Positions 44,351 through 56,600 of a DNA stretch of 64,000 bases are shown in pieces (the first letter of the stretch is position 1; each line of letters begins with the position of its first letter). This DNA comes from Ichthyophis bannanicus (lineage: Eukaryota; Chordata; Amphibia; Gymnophiona; Ichthyophiidae). A program made the position numbers and the translations under genes. The stretch spans positions 324,402,297 through 324,466,296 of the forward strand of contig CM066040.1 of NCBI GenBank assembly GCA_033557465.1. The letters are read 5' to 3'. The notes beneath the pieces were generated by a model. That model had not been told where the DNA came from. It ran no database searches and saw nothing but the letters and a program-made list of their open reading frames with translations.

Positions 44351-46261
44351 AAGACGGGCATCTATATTTGGAAAAACTTAGAGAAGCTAGCAAAGTAGTC
44401 AGGAAAGCAAAGATTCAAAAAGAGGAGGAAATAGCCAATGCAATAAAATGGGGGGATAAGACATTTTTCAGATATGTTTATTGAGAAGAGGAAGGGCAAA
44501 AGTGGCATTGTCAGATTCAAGGGTGAAGGGGAGGAATATGTAGAAGCTGATGAGGATAAAGCGGAATCGCTTAACAAATATTTCTGTTCTGTGTTCACAG
44601 ATGAAGAATTAGTAGTAGGACCTCAAAAAACACCCACAAACAGGAATAGAAGCAAGGGATGTCTTCAACAATTTTCAGAAGACTGTGTTTGTGAGAAACT
44701 AGCTCAACTTAAAGTAGACAAAGCGATGGGACCGGATGGGATACACCCTAGAATACTGAGGGAACTTGGGGACGTTTTAGCAGTTCCACTGACTGACCTT
44801 TTCAATGCATCGTTGGAGTCGGGAGTGGTGCCAAAGGACTGGAGAGAGGCTCATGTGGTGCCTTTACACAAAAGCGGAAGTAAGGATGTGGTTGAAAACT
44901 ACAGGCCGGTTAGTTTAACTTCGGTGGTGAGTAAATTATTGGAATCGCTGCTGAAAGAGAAAATAGTGAGTTTTTTGGAGTCCAGCGGATTACAGGATCC
45001 GAGGCAGCATGGATTCACCAGAGGCAGGTCTTGTCAGACAAATCTGATTGATTTCTTTGACTGGGTGACCAGGGAGTTGGACCGAGGGAGAGCCCTAGAT
45101 GTGGTGTATTTAGATTTCAGAAAGCCTTTGACACTGTTCCTCAAAGGCGACTTATAAACAAACTAAGCACCCTAGGAATAGACCCTAAAGTTACTGCTTG
45201 GGTTAGAAACTGGTTGGGTGGGAGGCGACAAAGAGTACAGGTAAATGGGGCTCACTCTGAGGAGAAGGATGTTACCAGTGGTGTGCCCCAGGGATCTGTC
45301 CTTGGTCCGATTCTTTTTAACATCTTTGTTAGTGATATAGCGGAAGGGCTGCTGGGTAAGGTTTGCCTTTTTGTGGATGATACCAAAATCTGCAATAGAG
45401 TAGACACCCAGGAAGGTGTAGAAAACATGAGGAGGGATCTAGCTAAGCTTGAAGAATGGACTAAAATCTGGCAGCTGGGATTTAATGTTAAAAAATGTAA
45501 GGTCATGCATTTCGGCTGCAGCAATCCAAGGGAGCAATACAGTATAGGGGGTGAAGTACTTTTGTCCACTAAAGAAGAGCGGGACCTAGGCGTGGTTGTG
45601 TCTGATGATCTTAAAGTAGCTAAACAGGTAGAAAAGACGACGGCAAAAGCTAGAAGGATGCTTGGGTGCATACGGAGAGGAATTCGGCTAGCAGAAAAAA
45701 GGAGGTGATAGTGCCTCTGTATAAGTCTTTGGTGCGACCTCATTTGGAGTATAGTGTGCAATTCTAGAGACCGCACCTTCAAAAGGATGTGAACAGGATG
45801 GAGTCGGTGCAGAGTGTGGCTACTAAATAGTTAGTGGTCTTCATTATAAAGCATGTGAGGACAGACTTAAGGATCTTAATATGTACACCTTAGAGGAAAG
45901 GCGGGATAGAGGTGATATGATTGAGATGTTTAAATACCTCCGTGGCATAAATATTCAGGGAGAGTCTCTTTCAATTGAAAGCAAGTTCTGCTACGAGGGG
46001 ACATGGGATGAGGGTGAAGGGGGATAGATTCAGGAGTGATTTGCGGAAATATTTCTTTACAGAAAGAGTGGTGGATCCATGGAATAGTCTCCCAATGGAA
46101 GTTGTAGAGATGAGGACAGTAAACTAAATTCAAAAAAGCAAGGGACAAACACAGAGAATCTCTAAAGGAAAAAAGGGGACTGTTGTAGTTGTTGATATGG
46201 AAGGACAGACTAGATAGGCCATGTGGTCTTTTTCTGGCGTCATGTTTATGTTTCTATGTTT
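44351..46261 (+). mobile_element. CR1 LINE copy 3, second subfamily, 5'-truncated
   Basis: Starts in the ORF2 linker and ends in TTTCTATG-type octamers at about 46255. It is clearly diverged from copies 1 and 2, with a different 3' UTR (TAGGCCATGTGGTCTTTTTC). Flanking TATATT at both junctions (about 44352 and 46262) is a possible short target duplication. Confidence 0.88.
44353..46200 (+). pseudogene. CR1 ORF2 RT, copy 3, broken
   Basis: RT motifs include MGPDGIHPRILREL, YRPVSLTSVVSKLLE, HGFTRGRSCQTNLIDFFDWV, YLDFRKPLT (from FRKAFD), [13 protein letters not shown] and a VDDTKI catalytic box near 45375-45390 (FADD altered to FVDD). Frame changes occur near 44480, 45130-45210 and 45708. Later stops precede the FRSDLRKYFFTERVVDPWNS-like tail near 46030-46090. 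Confidence 0.88.
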
Positions 46262-47119
46262 ATATTAATAGTATGAAAGTTTCTAAATAGGTTGGAGGAG
46301 ACAGGACAACGAGGTTGAGGCGGTGGGAGTTGAAGATAAAAGCTTAAAAGGTGATGGTCGGATAAGGGAAGAATTGAGTTACAGAAGTTCGAGGTAGAGG
46401 AATTGGAGAAGAGTGTCAGGGTCAAGGCAGTGGCTGTGCTGGTGGGTGGGGGCGGTGGAACAAAGTTGAAGGTCAAACGAGGAGGTAAGGGCGAGGAGCT
46501 TTAAAGCATGGGGATCAGAGGGTTTATCAATGTGAATGCTAAAATCCCAAAGAATAAGAGTGGGGGAAGAGGAATCCCGAAAGACAGGAGTCGAAGTCGG
46601 TAAGGAAGGTGGAAGCAGACTTGTTTGGAGGGCGATAGATAACAGCTATTTGGAGAGGAAGTGGTGTGAAAAGGCGAATGGAGTGGACTTCAAAGGAGAG
46701 AAAGGAGTGAGATTGAGGCAGCAGGAGGGGTTGGAATTGGCAAGAGGGATAAAGTAGAAGCCCAACACCACAACCGCAGCCAGTGGGATGAGGTTTATGG
46801 GAGAACTGATAGCCCCCGTGACAGAGAGCAGCAGTAGATGTGGTATCATCTGGGAGGAGCCAGGTCTCGGTTAGGGCAAGAAGATGTAGAGCGTTAGAGA
46901 TAAAGAGGTCATGAGTAAAGGCAAGTTTATTTGAGACCGAGTTTCCGTTCCACAAGGCGCACGAGAAGAGGAGAGTGGAAGGGGAAAGGAGAGAGATATG
47001 GATGAGACTGGATAAGTTATGTGAGATCTTCTCAGAGTAAGACAGAGATCTAGGGGGGCCGTTACATGAGGATCTTGTTCCAGAGTAAGACAGAGATCTA
47101 TAATCAGTTGTGGTTCCAC
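46262..47119 (-). mobile_element. L2-like LINE A, segment 4 (endonuclease)
   Basis: The minus strand encodes the start of the AP-endonuclease: NGNSVSNKLAFTHDLFISNA, LLALTETWL, then AVIYRPPN (46539-46955), with the SDHHLLSF motif near 46340-46360. It is the 5'-most surviving part of copy A; the 5' boundary is uncertain, near 47120. Confidence 0.83.
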
Positions 47120-47744
47120 CTAATCACAAAAACGAGGAAGAACAAGGATCCAGAAGACAAGTATAGAGAGAGGCGAAGAACACATAGCCTCATCCACATT
47201 TTATGGGGAAATCAATATGAAACTAACCTATTCTGGGTAAGGCCTCTTTAGGGGGAGAAGCAGTTCCTTGAAAACAAAGAAACCATTTCTCTGGACAAAA
47301 TGCTGTGGAGAAGCCTCTGATTATTGCCAGAATATAAAACAAGAGGACAAATAAGGAAACTGTGACTCCAAACCCTTAGGGAAGAGATTGGATGGGCCAC
47401 TGCGAGCAGATTGGTTTCTAAATATCAATCCTTTCCTAAATTACTATGTGAAAGGACATAAGAACATTAAGAAGCGTTATACTGGCTTAGAGTAAAAGTG
47501 CACAAACTCAGCGCCCAAGTCACAAGCGCCTGGCAGCATCCCAGAGATGAACAGCAGCTTTCCCACGCGTAACTGGCTAATAAGGTTTCACTTGATTTGC
47601 TTTTATTTGATATTCTGCTACATTTACCAAAAGCATAAGAGCAGATTACAGTATTTAAAAATAATATCCTTACAACAGATACACCTTCACACCACTGCTC
47701 GGTTCCAAAATCTTGCATAAAAACAAGCTTTTAGCCTATTCTTC
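47120..47744. other. Unassigned sequence, possible old LINE remnants
   Basis: No clear gene. A stretch near 47595-47660 resembles a minus-strand LINE tail (TGTAATCTGCTCTTATGC...ATATCAAATAAA), too degraded to place. Confidence 0.4.
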
Positions 47745-47947
47745 TCGCAAATGTACTGGAAGCTGTTTATGGACTTTTCCTCCAGGCACTTGTCTGAATC
47801 CTTTTCAAATGCAACTATGTTAATTAACCTGACCACATCTTACTACTACTACTATTGATCATTTGTATAGCACCACAAGATGTACACAGTGCTGTATAGA
47901 GACATGTAAGAGACAGTCCCTGCTCATAAGAGCTCAGAGTCGAGACA
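47745..47947 (-). mobile_element. CR1 3' fragment followed by L2-like 3' tail
   Basis: On the minus strand 47745-47835 resembles the CR1 C-terminus ([16 protein letters not shown] DNA, TGCCTGGAGGAAAAGTCCAT). At 47838-47947 lies an L2-like terminus with GAGCAGGGACTGTCTCTTAC and (TAG)n. Both are very short 5'-truncated pieces. Confidence 0.65.
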
Positions 47948-48154
47948 CAACTGGGGGGACTAGGATATATCTACTCTTCTGGTTACAAACCTTAGGACTG
48001 GGTGGCACAGCATTAAAAATGGCTTAAATCTTACCTAGCAGAACGTCACCTACAAGTCAAAATAGGAACACAGAAGTCAACATCATACATTCAACACCAA
48101 GGAGTCCCACATGGATCCACCCTCTCCTCGCTTCTGTTCAGTATATTTTTCTAT
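47948..48154 (+). mobile_element. Older plus-strand L2-group LINE P, segment 1
   Basis: Plus-strand RT remnant with GVPHGSTLSSLLFSIFF (48105-48155), from a GVPQGSTLSPLLF motif. It is interrupted by L2-like copy B and resumes at 50039. Confidence 0.7.
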
Positions 48155-50038
48155 CTATTTAACATTTATATAGCGCTTCAAAAGTACGAAGCGCTGTACA
48201 TACATGAAGAAGAGATAGTCCCTGCTCATCAGAGCTCACAATCTAGTCAAGAAGATCACAAAATACAAATACAATCAAATAAGACAAAGTATACAAGAAC
48301 AAGAAAAGCAAAAACAAGAATCAAGAACAGAAAGCAACAGAGAAGAGATGGGCTTCAATCTGGACTTGAAGAGGTCCAGAGAGGGCGCTTTGCACACAGA
48401 GGTAGATTGTTCCAGGCAAAAGATGCAGCCAGGTAAAAGGAGCGAAGTCTAGAATTAGCAGTACGCGTGGAGGGCATAGATAGACAAAGGTTGTTCGAAG
48501 AGCGAAGAACGCGAGAGGGGATGTAAGGAGAGATAAGAGAAGAAAGGTAGTAGGGGGCTGAAGAGTGAATGCATTTATAGGTCAAGAGGGGGAGTTTGAA
48601 TTGGTTCCGGAAGCGGATAGGAAGCCAATGAAGGGACTTGAGAAGAGGAGTGATATGGGAAAAGCGATGCTGATGGAAAATTAGTCGAGCAGCAGAATGT
48701 TGAATAGATTGAAGGGGAAAGAGATTGTTTGCGGGAAGGGCAGCAAGGAGAATACTGCAGTAATCAAGACGGGATGTGATTAAGGAGTGGACAATCATTT
48801 TAGTAGTGTCATCAGAAAGGAAGGGGCGAATTTTGTTGATGTTATAAAGGAAGAAACGGCAAGTCTTAGCTACGAGTTGGATATGAGTGGAGAAAGAGAG
48901 AGAGTAGTCAAAGATAACACCCAGGTTACGGGCCGAAGAGACAGGAAGGATTAAAGAGTTATACACAGAGACTGAGAAAGGGGGTAGAGGAGGGGAGGCA
49001 TTGGGGGGAAAGATAAGGAGTTCAGTCTTAGCCATATTTAATTTCAAGCGGCGGTGAGAGATCCAAGTAGCAATATCTGAAAGGCAAACAGTGATCTTGT
49101 CATGGATTGCTGGAGAGATATCAGGCGAAGAGGGGTAGATTTGAGAGTCATCAGCATAGAGATGGTAATGAAAGCCATGGGAAGAGATAAGAGCACCAAG
49201 AGATTGGGTATAGAGAGAGAAGAGGAGCGGTCCCAGGACAGAACCCTGGGGAACACCAACTGGGAGCGGGGTGGCAGAGGAGGAGGAGCCACCAGAACAC
49301 ACACTAAAAGAGCAAGGGGAGAGATAAGAGGAGAACCAAGACAGTACAGAGCCTCTAAAGCCGAGTGATGACACGGTGGTAAGAAGAAGGTTGTGGTCAA
49401 CAGTGTCAAAAGCAGCAAAGAGATCAAGAAGGATGAAGACATAATAAAGATCTTTGGATTTTGCTAGGAACAAATCATTTGATACTTTAGTAAGAGCTGT
49501 TTCAGTGAAGTGCAAGGGACGGAAGCTGGACTGTAAAGGATCAAGAAGGGCATGAGACGAAAGGAAATCGAGACAGCGAAGGTGGACAGCACGCTCAAGT
49601 AGTTTAGAGATAAAGGGAAGGAGAGAGATGGGTCGATAGTTAGACGGACAGGTAGGATCGAGTGAGGGTTTCTTGAGGAGGGGTGTGACTATGGCATGCT
49701 TGAAGTCAGTAAGGAAGGTATCAGTGGAGAGAGATAGGTTGAGGATATGAGAAATGGAAGGGACAATAGATAGAGGATGAGATGAGGCATAAGAGACAGG
49801 TGGGGATGGGGTCGGAGGAGCAGGTGGTGGGTTTGGAGGAAGAAAGAAGGAGTGTTTCATCATCAGAGACCACAGGGAAGGAGGAGAGGGTAGCAGAAGT
49901 TAGTGGGGAGAGATGGGAGAAAGGTGAGGTAGAAGGGGTAATGGGGAATTGGAGGGTAATCTTATAGATTTTGTCATGGAAGAAATCAGCTAGTCTTTGG
50001 GCAGGAAGAGAGGGAGGAATCAGCGGTGGAGGCACATG
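48155..50038 (-). mobile_element. L2-like LINE copy B
   Basis: Minus-strand copy with a 3' end at 48155-48260 (GAGCAGGGACTATCTC, GCGCTTCGTACTTTTGAAGC, TATATAAATG). The RT extends to a 5' truncation at about 50038, in the linker before RT. It is inserted in LINE P. Confidence 0.9.
48355..49863 (-). pseudogene. L2-like ORF2 RT domain, 502 codons open, 5'-truncated
   Basis: RT with [56 protein letters not shown] and intact YADDSQIY (near 49140-49160). Next come [25 protein letters not shown] and [14 protein letters not shown], and a C-terminal [20 protein letters not shown]. This is the L2/CR1-group C-terminal arrangement. The frame is open to its stop at 48355. A frameshift near 49720-49860 separates the upstream linker, and the endonuclease is missing. 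Confidence 0.88.
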
Positions 50039-51266
50039 GAGCAACTCTGCACAATCATTCAAGAACACAACGTACTGAACCACATTTATGCCAATCTTCC
50101 ATTCTCCACCGTAAAACCAGTATGCACATTCCTGGTAACAAGTTTTAACTCTGTCACACAATGGTTATCGGAACATAATTTGAATGTGAACTACAACAAA
50201 ACAGAAGCTCTCTAAATCACCAAAGACACTGATTTCACTCCACCCACCTCAATACCTGTTGCAGGAGCGAACATAGAGGTAAAGCCCAAAGTGCATTATT
50301 TAGTCTTAACCCTAGATCAGCTGCTAACCTTTTTCCCGCACACTAGTAACATTACAAGGATGATATACCACATAATAAAGACAGTACTATACCTATGACT
50401 ACTACTGGTCTCAAAAGATTTCCAGACAGTATTTCAGGCAATAACACTCCCTCACTTTGACTACTGTAACCTCCTTTTTTCAGAGTCTACCCAAATATGC
50501 CCTCCACCCATTCCAACTTTCCCAAAACATGGCTGCCCATTTCCTGTATAATGCTGCTGAAACTGACCACATAACCCTAATACTCAAGCAGCTATACTGG
50601 CTGCCCATCACTCAATGCATAAAATACTAAGTCTTCATCACGATATTCAAAGATACCCACGTTCTCTCATCACTACTACTACTACTACTATTTAGCACTT
50701 ATATAGCGCCGAGCACGCAGCGCTGTACAGGCATGACATACCTGTAAGAGATATGCATGCAAGAGACAGTCCCTGCTCATCAGAGTCGTGCTCATCCGAG
50801 CTTACAATCTAATACAACAATACACTACTGCAAGAAACCCCTAGCAACAGAACCAGGACAAACTCCCTAAATATATTCATAATACTGGCCATAAACATAA
50901 AAAGCAACCAAACCACGTGCAATAGGGCATTCATACTCTACACCCCAGCCTTATGGAATGCACTTCCAGAGTTCTTGCATGCTACACCTGACATAACGGA
51001 CTTTAGTTAACCTCACACCCTTATGTAACCACAAGTATCCACCTCACCTCATTACAACCACCCACAATTTGCCTCTCTATCTCCACCCTAGGTTACATAA
51101 AAAGTTAGATCTATGTGCTACCTGATTGCAGTTTCATGTTAATTAAAATTAGAGCTATGTGATATCTGGTTGCAGTTCTGATCAATGCAGAAACACTTTG
51201 AGCTATTTGTTGTTCGATCTGTAAACCGCTGTGACTAGAAGATATAGCGGTATATAAATAAATATC
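50039..51266 (+). mobile_element. L2-group LINE P, segment 2 to 3' end
   Basis: Continuation of 47948-48154. The plus strand reads EQLCTIIQEHNVLNHIYA(N) at 50039-50090 (YADD lost), QWLSEHNLNVNYNKTEAL, LPHFDYCNLLF near 50450-50475, and an AFILYTPALWNALPEFLH stretch near 50925-50980. It ends TCTGTAAACCGCTG...TAGCGGTATATAAATAAAT at 51215-51266. An L2-like tail interrupts it at 50673-50815. Confidence 0.78.
50673..50815 (-). mobile_element. L2-like 3' tail only
   Basis: Minus-strand terminus with GAGCAGGGACTGTCTCTTGC, GCGCTGCGTGCTCGGCGC, TATATAAGTG and seven TAG repeats. It is severely 5'-truncated or separated from the segment at 51275-51826. Confidence 0.78.
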
Positions 51267-51274
51267 TAGAGGAA

Positions 51275-51826
51275 AGACACAGGAGGTGGACAGGAGACTA
51301 GGGGGATCAGGATCCAAAAGCAGTCTCAAAGAAGTGAGTTTTTAGCCTGGATTTGAACAAGGCCACAGAGTCTGGTAGTTTGTTCCAGGCTTAAGGAGCA
51401 GCAAGGTAGAAGAGGTCATAAAGTCACCTAAGAAGAGGGGTGACATGAGCATAGCGACACTGGCGGAAGGTTAGCCGTGCAGCTAAGTTTTGAACAGACT
51501 GAAGTGGGGAGAAATGATTCAGAAGACGACTAGCGAAGAGGAGGTTGCAATAGTCTAGGTGGGGGGTGATTAGACAATGAATAAGGGTCTTTGTAGTGTG
51601 TTCAGGAAGGAAGGGACGAATTTTGCCTTTGTTATAGAGAAAGAAGCGACTGCTTTTAGCTATCTGTTGGGTGTGTGTAGAGAGGGAGAGGGATGACCCC
51701 AAGGTTGTGAGCCGAGGAAACAGGGAGCAGTAGAGTGTTATCCACAGAAATAGAGAAAGGAGGAAGGGGAAGGTGGGCTTAGGAAGAAAGATAAGGAGCT
51801 CAGTTTTTGCCATGTTCATATGCAAC
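51275..51826 (-). mobile_element. L2-like LINE fragment D
   Basis: The minus strand encodes [17 protein letters not shown], then TLGSSLSLSTHTQQIAKSSR, FLYNKGKIRPFLPEHTTKTL and a THLDYCNLLFASRL-like stretch (51424-51825). This is the L2-like C-terminal region parallel to copy B. It may be the body belonging to the tail at 50673-50815. Confidence 0.8.
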
Positions 51827-52051
51827 TTACTGGCACCATCAGGAGGGAGCTATACCACTGTATCTCATCACCAGATCAAGAGATTATACACCGTGTTGTG
51901 CAGCACATGGTTTAGGAAGTTATACTGGTCGGAAACATTACCAGAAGGTCTTCAGAAGGCATTTAACAAAGTCCTTCATTAGAGACTTCCAAGAAAGTTT
52001 TAAAAATCATGGGATAGGAGGCAGCGTCCTTTTGTGGATTTGGAACTCGCT
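51827..52051 (+). mobile_element. Old CR1-type fragment, left of L1 insertion
   Basis: From about 51940 the plus strand encodes LQKAFNKVLH...SWDRR / HGIGGSVLLWIWNSLKDRR (frames broken), matching CR1 FQKAFDKVPHQRL...HGIGGSVLLW. It resumes at 58077 after the L1+SINE insertion. 51833-51940 is unassigned. Confidence 0.75.
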
Positions 52052-52067
52052 AAAAGATAGGAGACAT
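52052..52067 (+). repeat. Target-site duplication, left copy
   Basis: AAAAGATAGGAGACAT, repeated perfectly at 58077-58092. The pair encloses the L1 and the SINE together. Confidence 0.93.
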
Positions 52068-52222
52068 GGAGGAAGTGACGTCACCCGTCAGTATGGACGT
52101 GTGAGGAGATAGCTCCGGACCCCACCAAACGAAAAACGAGTGAAGGAGGCCCTTACCGGGATGATAAAAGTGGTTGAAGGTGCCGCAAGAGCGGGGACGC
52201 ATGGCGACCCGAAACCGCCGAT

Positions 52223-53096
52223 TTGCAGGATTATGCCTTTGGTGCGGCGGCGGTGAACGGACAAGTGGCTGAAACTAAAATGGCGGGGGAGGAGAGAGCG
52301 CGTGGCGTGCAGGCCGAGCAGCCTGGAGCAGAGCAGGACGGAGGCTCGGGAGGGATCGGAGAGCCTGTGGCGCACGTGGTTATGAGGGAAGAGCTCAAGG
52401 AGTGGTTTGCTGAGCTGAAGGAAGAGGTGAAATCCACCAAAACTGCGTTGGGAGACATCATGAGGGGCCTGAGAGAGGAGGTGGAGGAAGTCACGCACAG
52501 GATGGGGGACCACGAGAATCGGCTCCAAACGTTGGAACAGCAGCAGGAAGAATGGGAGGCGCACCATAAAGGTGAGGAGGAGTGGAAGGAGCAAATAAAG
52601 ATGAAGTTGGAAGATTTAGAAAACCGCTCCAGGAGGAACAATTTGCGCATTAAAGGAGTGCCTGAGGAGCCGGAGTTCCGGGACTGTGCTAAAGTGGCTG
52701 TGGGTCATGAGGCCTTGAAGCGAGGAGGGCGAGGTGGGAGAAATACAGCTGGACCGAGCACATCGGGCCCTGGGACCTATGCGCAATAACCGGCCCAGGG
52801 ATATAGTTGTCTGTCTGCGGGACTATAAGGTAAAGGAGAGAATTGCTGCAAAGATGAGGGGGCTGCGTATGTGGCAGGGGTACTCTGTAGCCATATATGC
52901 TGCAAAGATGAGGGGGCTGCATATGTGGCAGGGGTACTTTGTAGCCATATATGCTGATCTGTCTATTGGGACGCTACAGAGGAGGAGAGCTATGGCACCT
53001 ATTACCAGTCAATTGAGAAAGTTGGACTTGAGGTATCGGTGGTTATACCCCTTTGGACTTGTGTTTACAAAAGGGGAAAGGACTTGGAGAGTGTAG
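52223..53096 (+). pseudogene. L1 ORF1 (coiled coil, RRM, C-terminal domain), one frameshift
   Basis: RNA-binding ORF1p. The first frame (52223-52789) has a long Glu/Lys heptad coil (about residues 55-135) and DLENRSRRNNLRIKGVPEEP at the start of the RRM. After a frame change near 52700-52735, the second frame (to 53096) carries LDRAHRALGPMRNNRPRDIV and ends LRYRWLYPFGLVFTKGERTW, the L1 C-terminal domain. An in-frame 18-residue duplication (MRGLRMWQGYSVAIY block, 52845-52952) sits in the middle. Confidence 0.88.
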
Positions 53097-53689
53097 TCCC
53101 TGGAGGAGGTGTTGGTGGCTTTGAAAGCAGCTGGGGTGCCGAGAACCGAGAGGGAGGTGTCGGCGGAGAGTTCCTGACAAGAACAGGAGGTCGGGCAGAG
53201 GCAGCTGAGGGAGTCTGACACAGAGGAGAGGCCGACGGAGATGGAGCGAGACCAGAGGAGATCACACCGGAGAGGAGCCAAGCGCTGAATAGCACCATTG
53301 AGACAGTGGGAATGGAATGTTTGGGGGATAGCAATGGGTGAATGGACTAATGATATAAGTGGAATGTATATGCTTGTATGGGGGAGGGGAGGAGGGTGGT
53401 AAGGAGATGAATGTGGTTAAGGGTGAGAGAGGGGAGGTGTGGTGAGGAGGGAGGGGTGGGCGAGGCAGGGAGGGTGAGGGTTTAGGGGAGTAGGGGGTGA
53501 GAAGGGCACTGGCAGAAGGGGTTGAGGGGGAAGGGCGGGTTTGGGGAGTTGGGTGATGGTGGGGATCTGGGGGTGGCGGGTGGGGCACGACTCCGAGATA
53601 GCCTCGCTAAGGAGTGAGGGAGTGGGGGGGAGGGGGTGGGGGGGGGGAGGGAAGGGGATCAAAGAGCTGGTAGGGGGAGGAAGGTGGAT

Positions 53690-56600
53690 ATGGGCAAACT
53701 AGTGGTGAGTACCCTGAATGTTAAGGGGTTGCAAACCTGGCGGAAGAGGCGGTTGGTGGAAAGGGAGGGGAGGAGGCTGCTGGCCGACTTTCTGTGCCTT
53801 CAAGAGACTCATGTGAGGGTGGGTCAGGAGGGTTTGATGTGCTCAGAGAGGTACCCTAGGGTGGTGTTGGCGGGACAAAGGGCGCAGCCTAGGAGAGGGG
53901 GGTGGGGCTCTTGATAGGGGTGGAATATAAAGATGCAGTGCTGGAGGAGAGGAGGGATAAGCAGGGAAGGGGGGTGGCAGTAAGGGTCACGATCAAGGAG
54001 GAGCAAGTGTGGATCATGAGCCTGTATGCTCCCAATGTGCAGCGGGGAGAGTTTTTTGATAAATTACTGAGGGAGGTGGAGGGTTGGGGAGATGTGCCTT
54101 TGATTATAGGAGGGGACTTCAACATCACGGTTAACCCAAGGTTGGATAATATGGGAGGAGGGGGGGGAGGGGTGTGGGAAAGATTGACGGAGCTTATTGC
54201 GCTTACGAGATAGGTTAGGGCTGGTGGATATGTGGAGAGGTAGGCACCATGGGGAAAAGGGGTATACGTTTTTCTCTACTGCGCATGGGACGTATAGTAG
54301 GTTGGATATGGTGTGGGTCAGTGGGGCTTGGCAAGCTAGGGTACAGGAAGTGGAAATAGGGCACATCACGTGGTCCGACCATGCCCCAGTACATGTAAAA
54401 TTTGAGCTGGGGGAAAGAGACCCGGGTGTTAGGTTCTGGAGGCTGAATGAGGGGCTCTTGGAGGAGCCGAATGTGGTGGAGAGTTTGAGGAGAGTTATAA
54501 AGGAGTATGTGGAGTTTAATCTGGACGGGGAAGCGCCTATGGGTATGGTGTGGGATGGAATGAAGGCGGTGGTGAGGGGGCATCTTATCAGCTTAGCAGC
54601 GCAGGAGAAGAGGAAGCGGAAAAAGGTGGAAGACGCGCTAGTAAAACAAATAGGGGACCTGGAGCGGCAGCACCAGGCACGGGCAGATCCTACAATTTGG
54701 GCAAAATTGCTAAAGGTGAGGGGGGAATTGTGCCAGTTGGAGGCGGCGGAAGTGGCATATAAGCTGACGAGGTTAAAACAAGGGTGGTTTGAAGGGGGGA
54801 ACACAATCGGGAAGAGGTTAGCACGGCGCTTAAAGGCGAGGCAGGAGAGCGCTAATATTGGGGGTATTAGGAACGGGCAGGGGAATATGGTGTATAGACC
54901 CCCAGAGATACAGAAGGTTTTTGTGGAGTATTACGAGCGGTTGTATAGCAGTGAGGTGAGGGGTGGGGGGAGAGGGGGGCAGAGTTTTTAGCTGAGTGTA
55001 AGTTACCCAGGTTATCGGTAGAGGAGATGGAAGAGTTGGGACGGCCGGTGGGAATGGCTGAGGTGGGATGGGCTATTAAAACCCTTAAAGAAGGGAAGTC
55101 ACCCGGATTAGACGGGTTAACCGGGAAATTTTATAAGGTAATGCAGGAGAATGTTCAGGGGCTGTTAGTTCGGGTGTTCAATGGGGTGTTAAGGGGAGAG
55201 GAGCTGCCCCGTTCCATGGCGGAGGCGGGTATTACGGTCCTACCTAAGCCTGGGAAGGACCTTACTACCTGTGGGGCCTATAGACCGATATCTCTTATCA
55301 ATGTGGACGCGAAGTTATTAGCTAAAGTACTGGCAGCTAGACTCCAAAAAGTAATGCGGAAGTTAGTGCATCAGGATCAGTCCGGGTTCATTAAGGAGAG
55401 GTATGGGGGGGATAATATTCAAAAGCTGCTAAATGTGATTTGGAGCTTGGAAGGGACAGGGAAAGAAGGGGTCTTGTTGACGGTAGATGCCGAAAAGGCA
55501 TTTGATAGGGTGGAGTGGGGTTTTATCTGGCAGGTTCTGGAGAAAATGGGGTTGGGGGGTAGTTTCATAGGATGGGTAAGGGCCTCTACAGGAGTCCGAG
55601 TGCCCGGATTAGGGTGAATGGGGGGTATTTGGAGAGTTTTGGTCTGGGTAGGGGGACGAGGCAGGGATGCCCACTGTCACCTCTGCTGTTTGCACTCGTC
55701 ATTGAGCCCCTGGCAGCGTTTATTCGCCAACAGGTGGATATTGAGGGGATATGGGTGGGCGATCAACTTAGTAAGGTGGCACTGTTTGCAGACGATGTTA
55801 TCTTTACACTTAGTAGACCTTTTTGGAGTCTGCCTAATTTGGCGAAAGCTATTGAGCGATATAGTGCAGTGGCGGGATATAAGATGAATGTTAGTAAAAC
55901 GGAAATATTGGGGTTTAATCTGGAGGAGGGGTTAGAGCAGCGGTTGAGGGAGGCGTTCCCGTTTAAGTGGGTAAAGGGGAGTTTTCGATATTTGGGGATC
56001 CATCTGGGAAATGCTATGACGAATATTAATAAATGGAATTATGGGCCACTCATCAGGACCCTTCGGCAGGATTTGGCTAGATGGCAGGGGATACATTTGT
56101 CATGGTTAGGTAGGATAGCAACGATCAAGATGAATATCTTGCCGCGGATTTTGTTCGTCTTTATGGCACTACCGAGTAGGGTACCGAGGAGGGTTCTTAA
56201 GAGCCTTCAGGATATGATCATGGGCTTTATCTGGGCAGGAAGAGCCCCAAGGGTGAGTCGGGCAATGATGTTTAGAGCGCGGGAGGAAGGGGGATTGGGG
56301 GTCCCGAATGTTGGGTGTTATTACGCTGCGGCACAGCTGAGGGCGGTGTTTACATGGAGGGGTTGGGGGGAGATACCACAGTGGATAGCCATGGAAAGGG
56401 AGAGGGGGAGAATTTGGAGGCGGAGGTATGGTGCAGTGTGGGAGAGGCAGGGGGGAAACGAGGAGGGAATCCACAAAAGGGGGTGACGTGGGAAGTCTGG
56501 GGAAAATGGAAGAGATTTTTGCTGCAGGACAAGAGATGGTCCTGCGAAATGTACCTAAAGTGTATGCTGGGGTTTGTGCCAGGGAGGGGAGGGGGGATAT

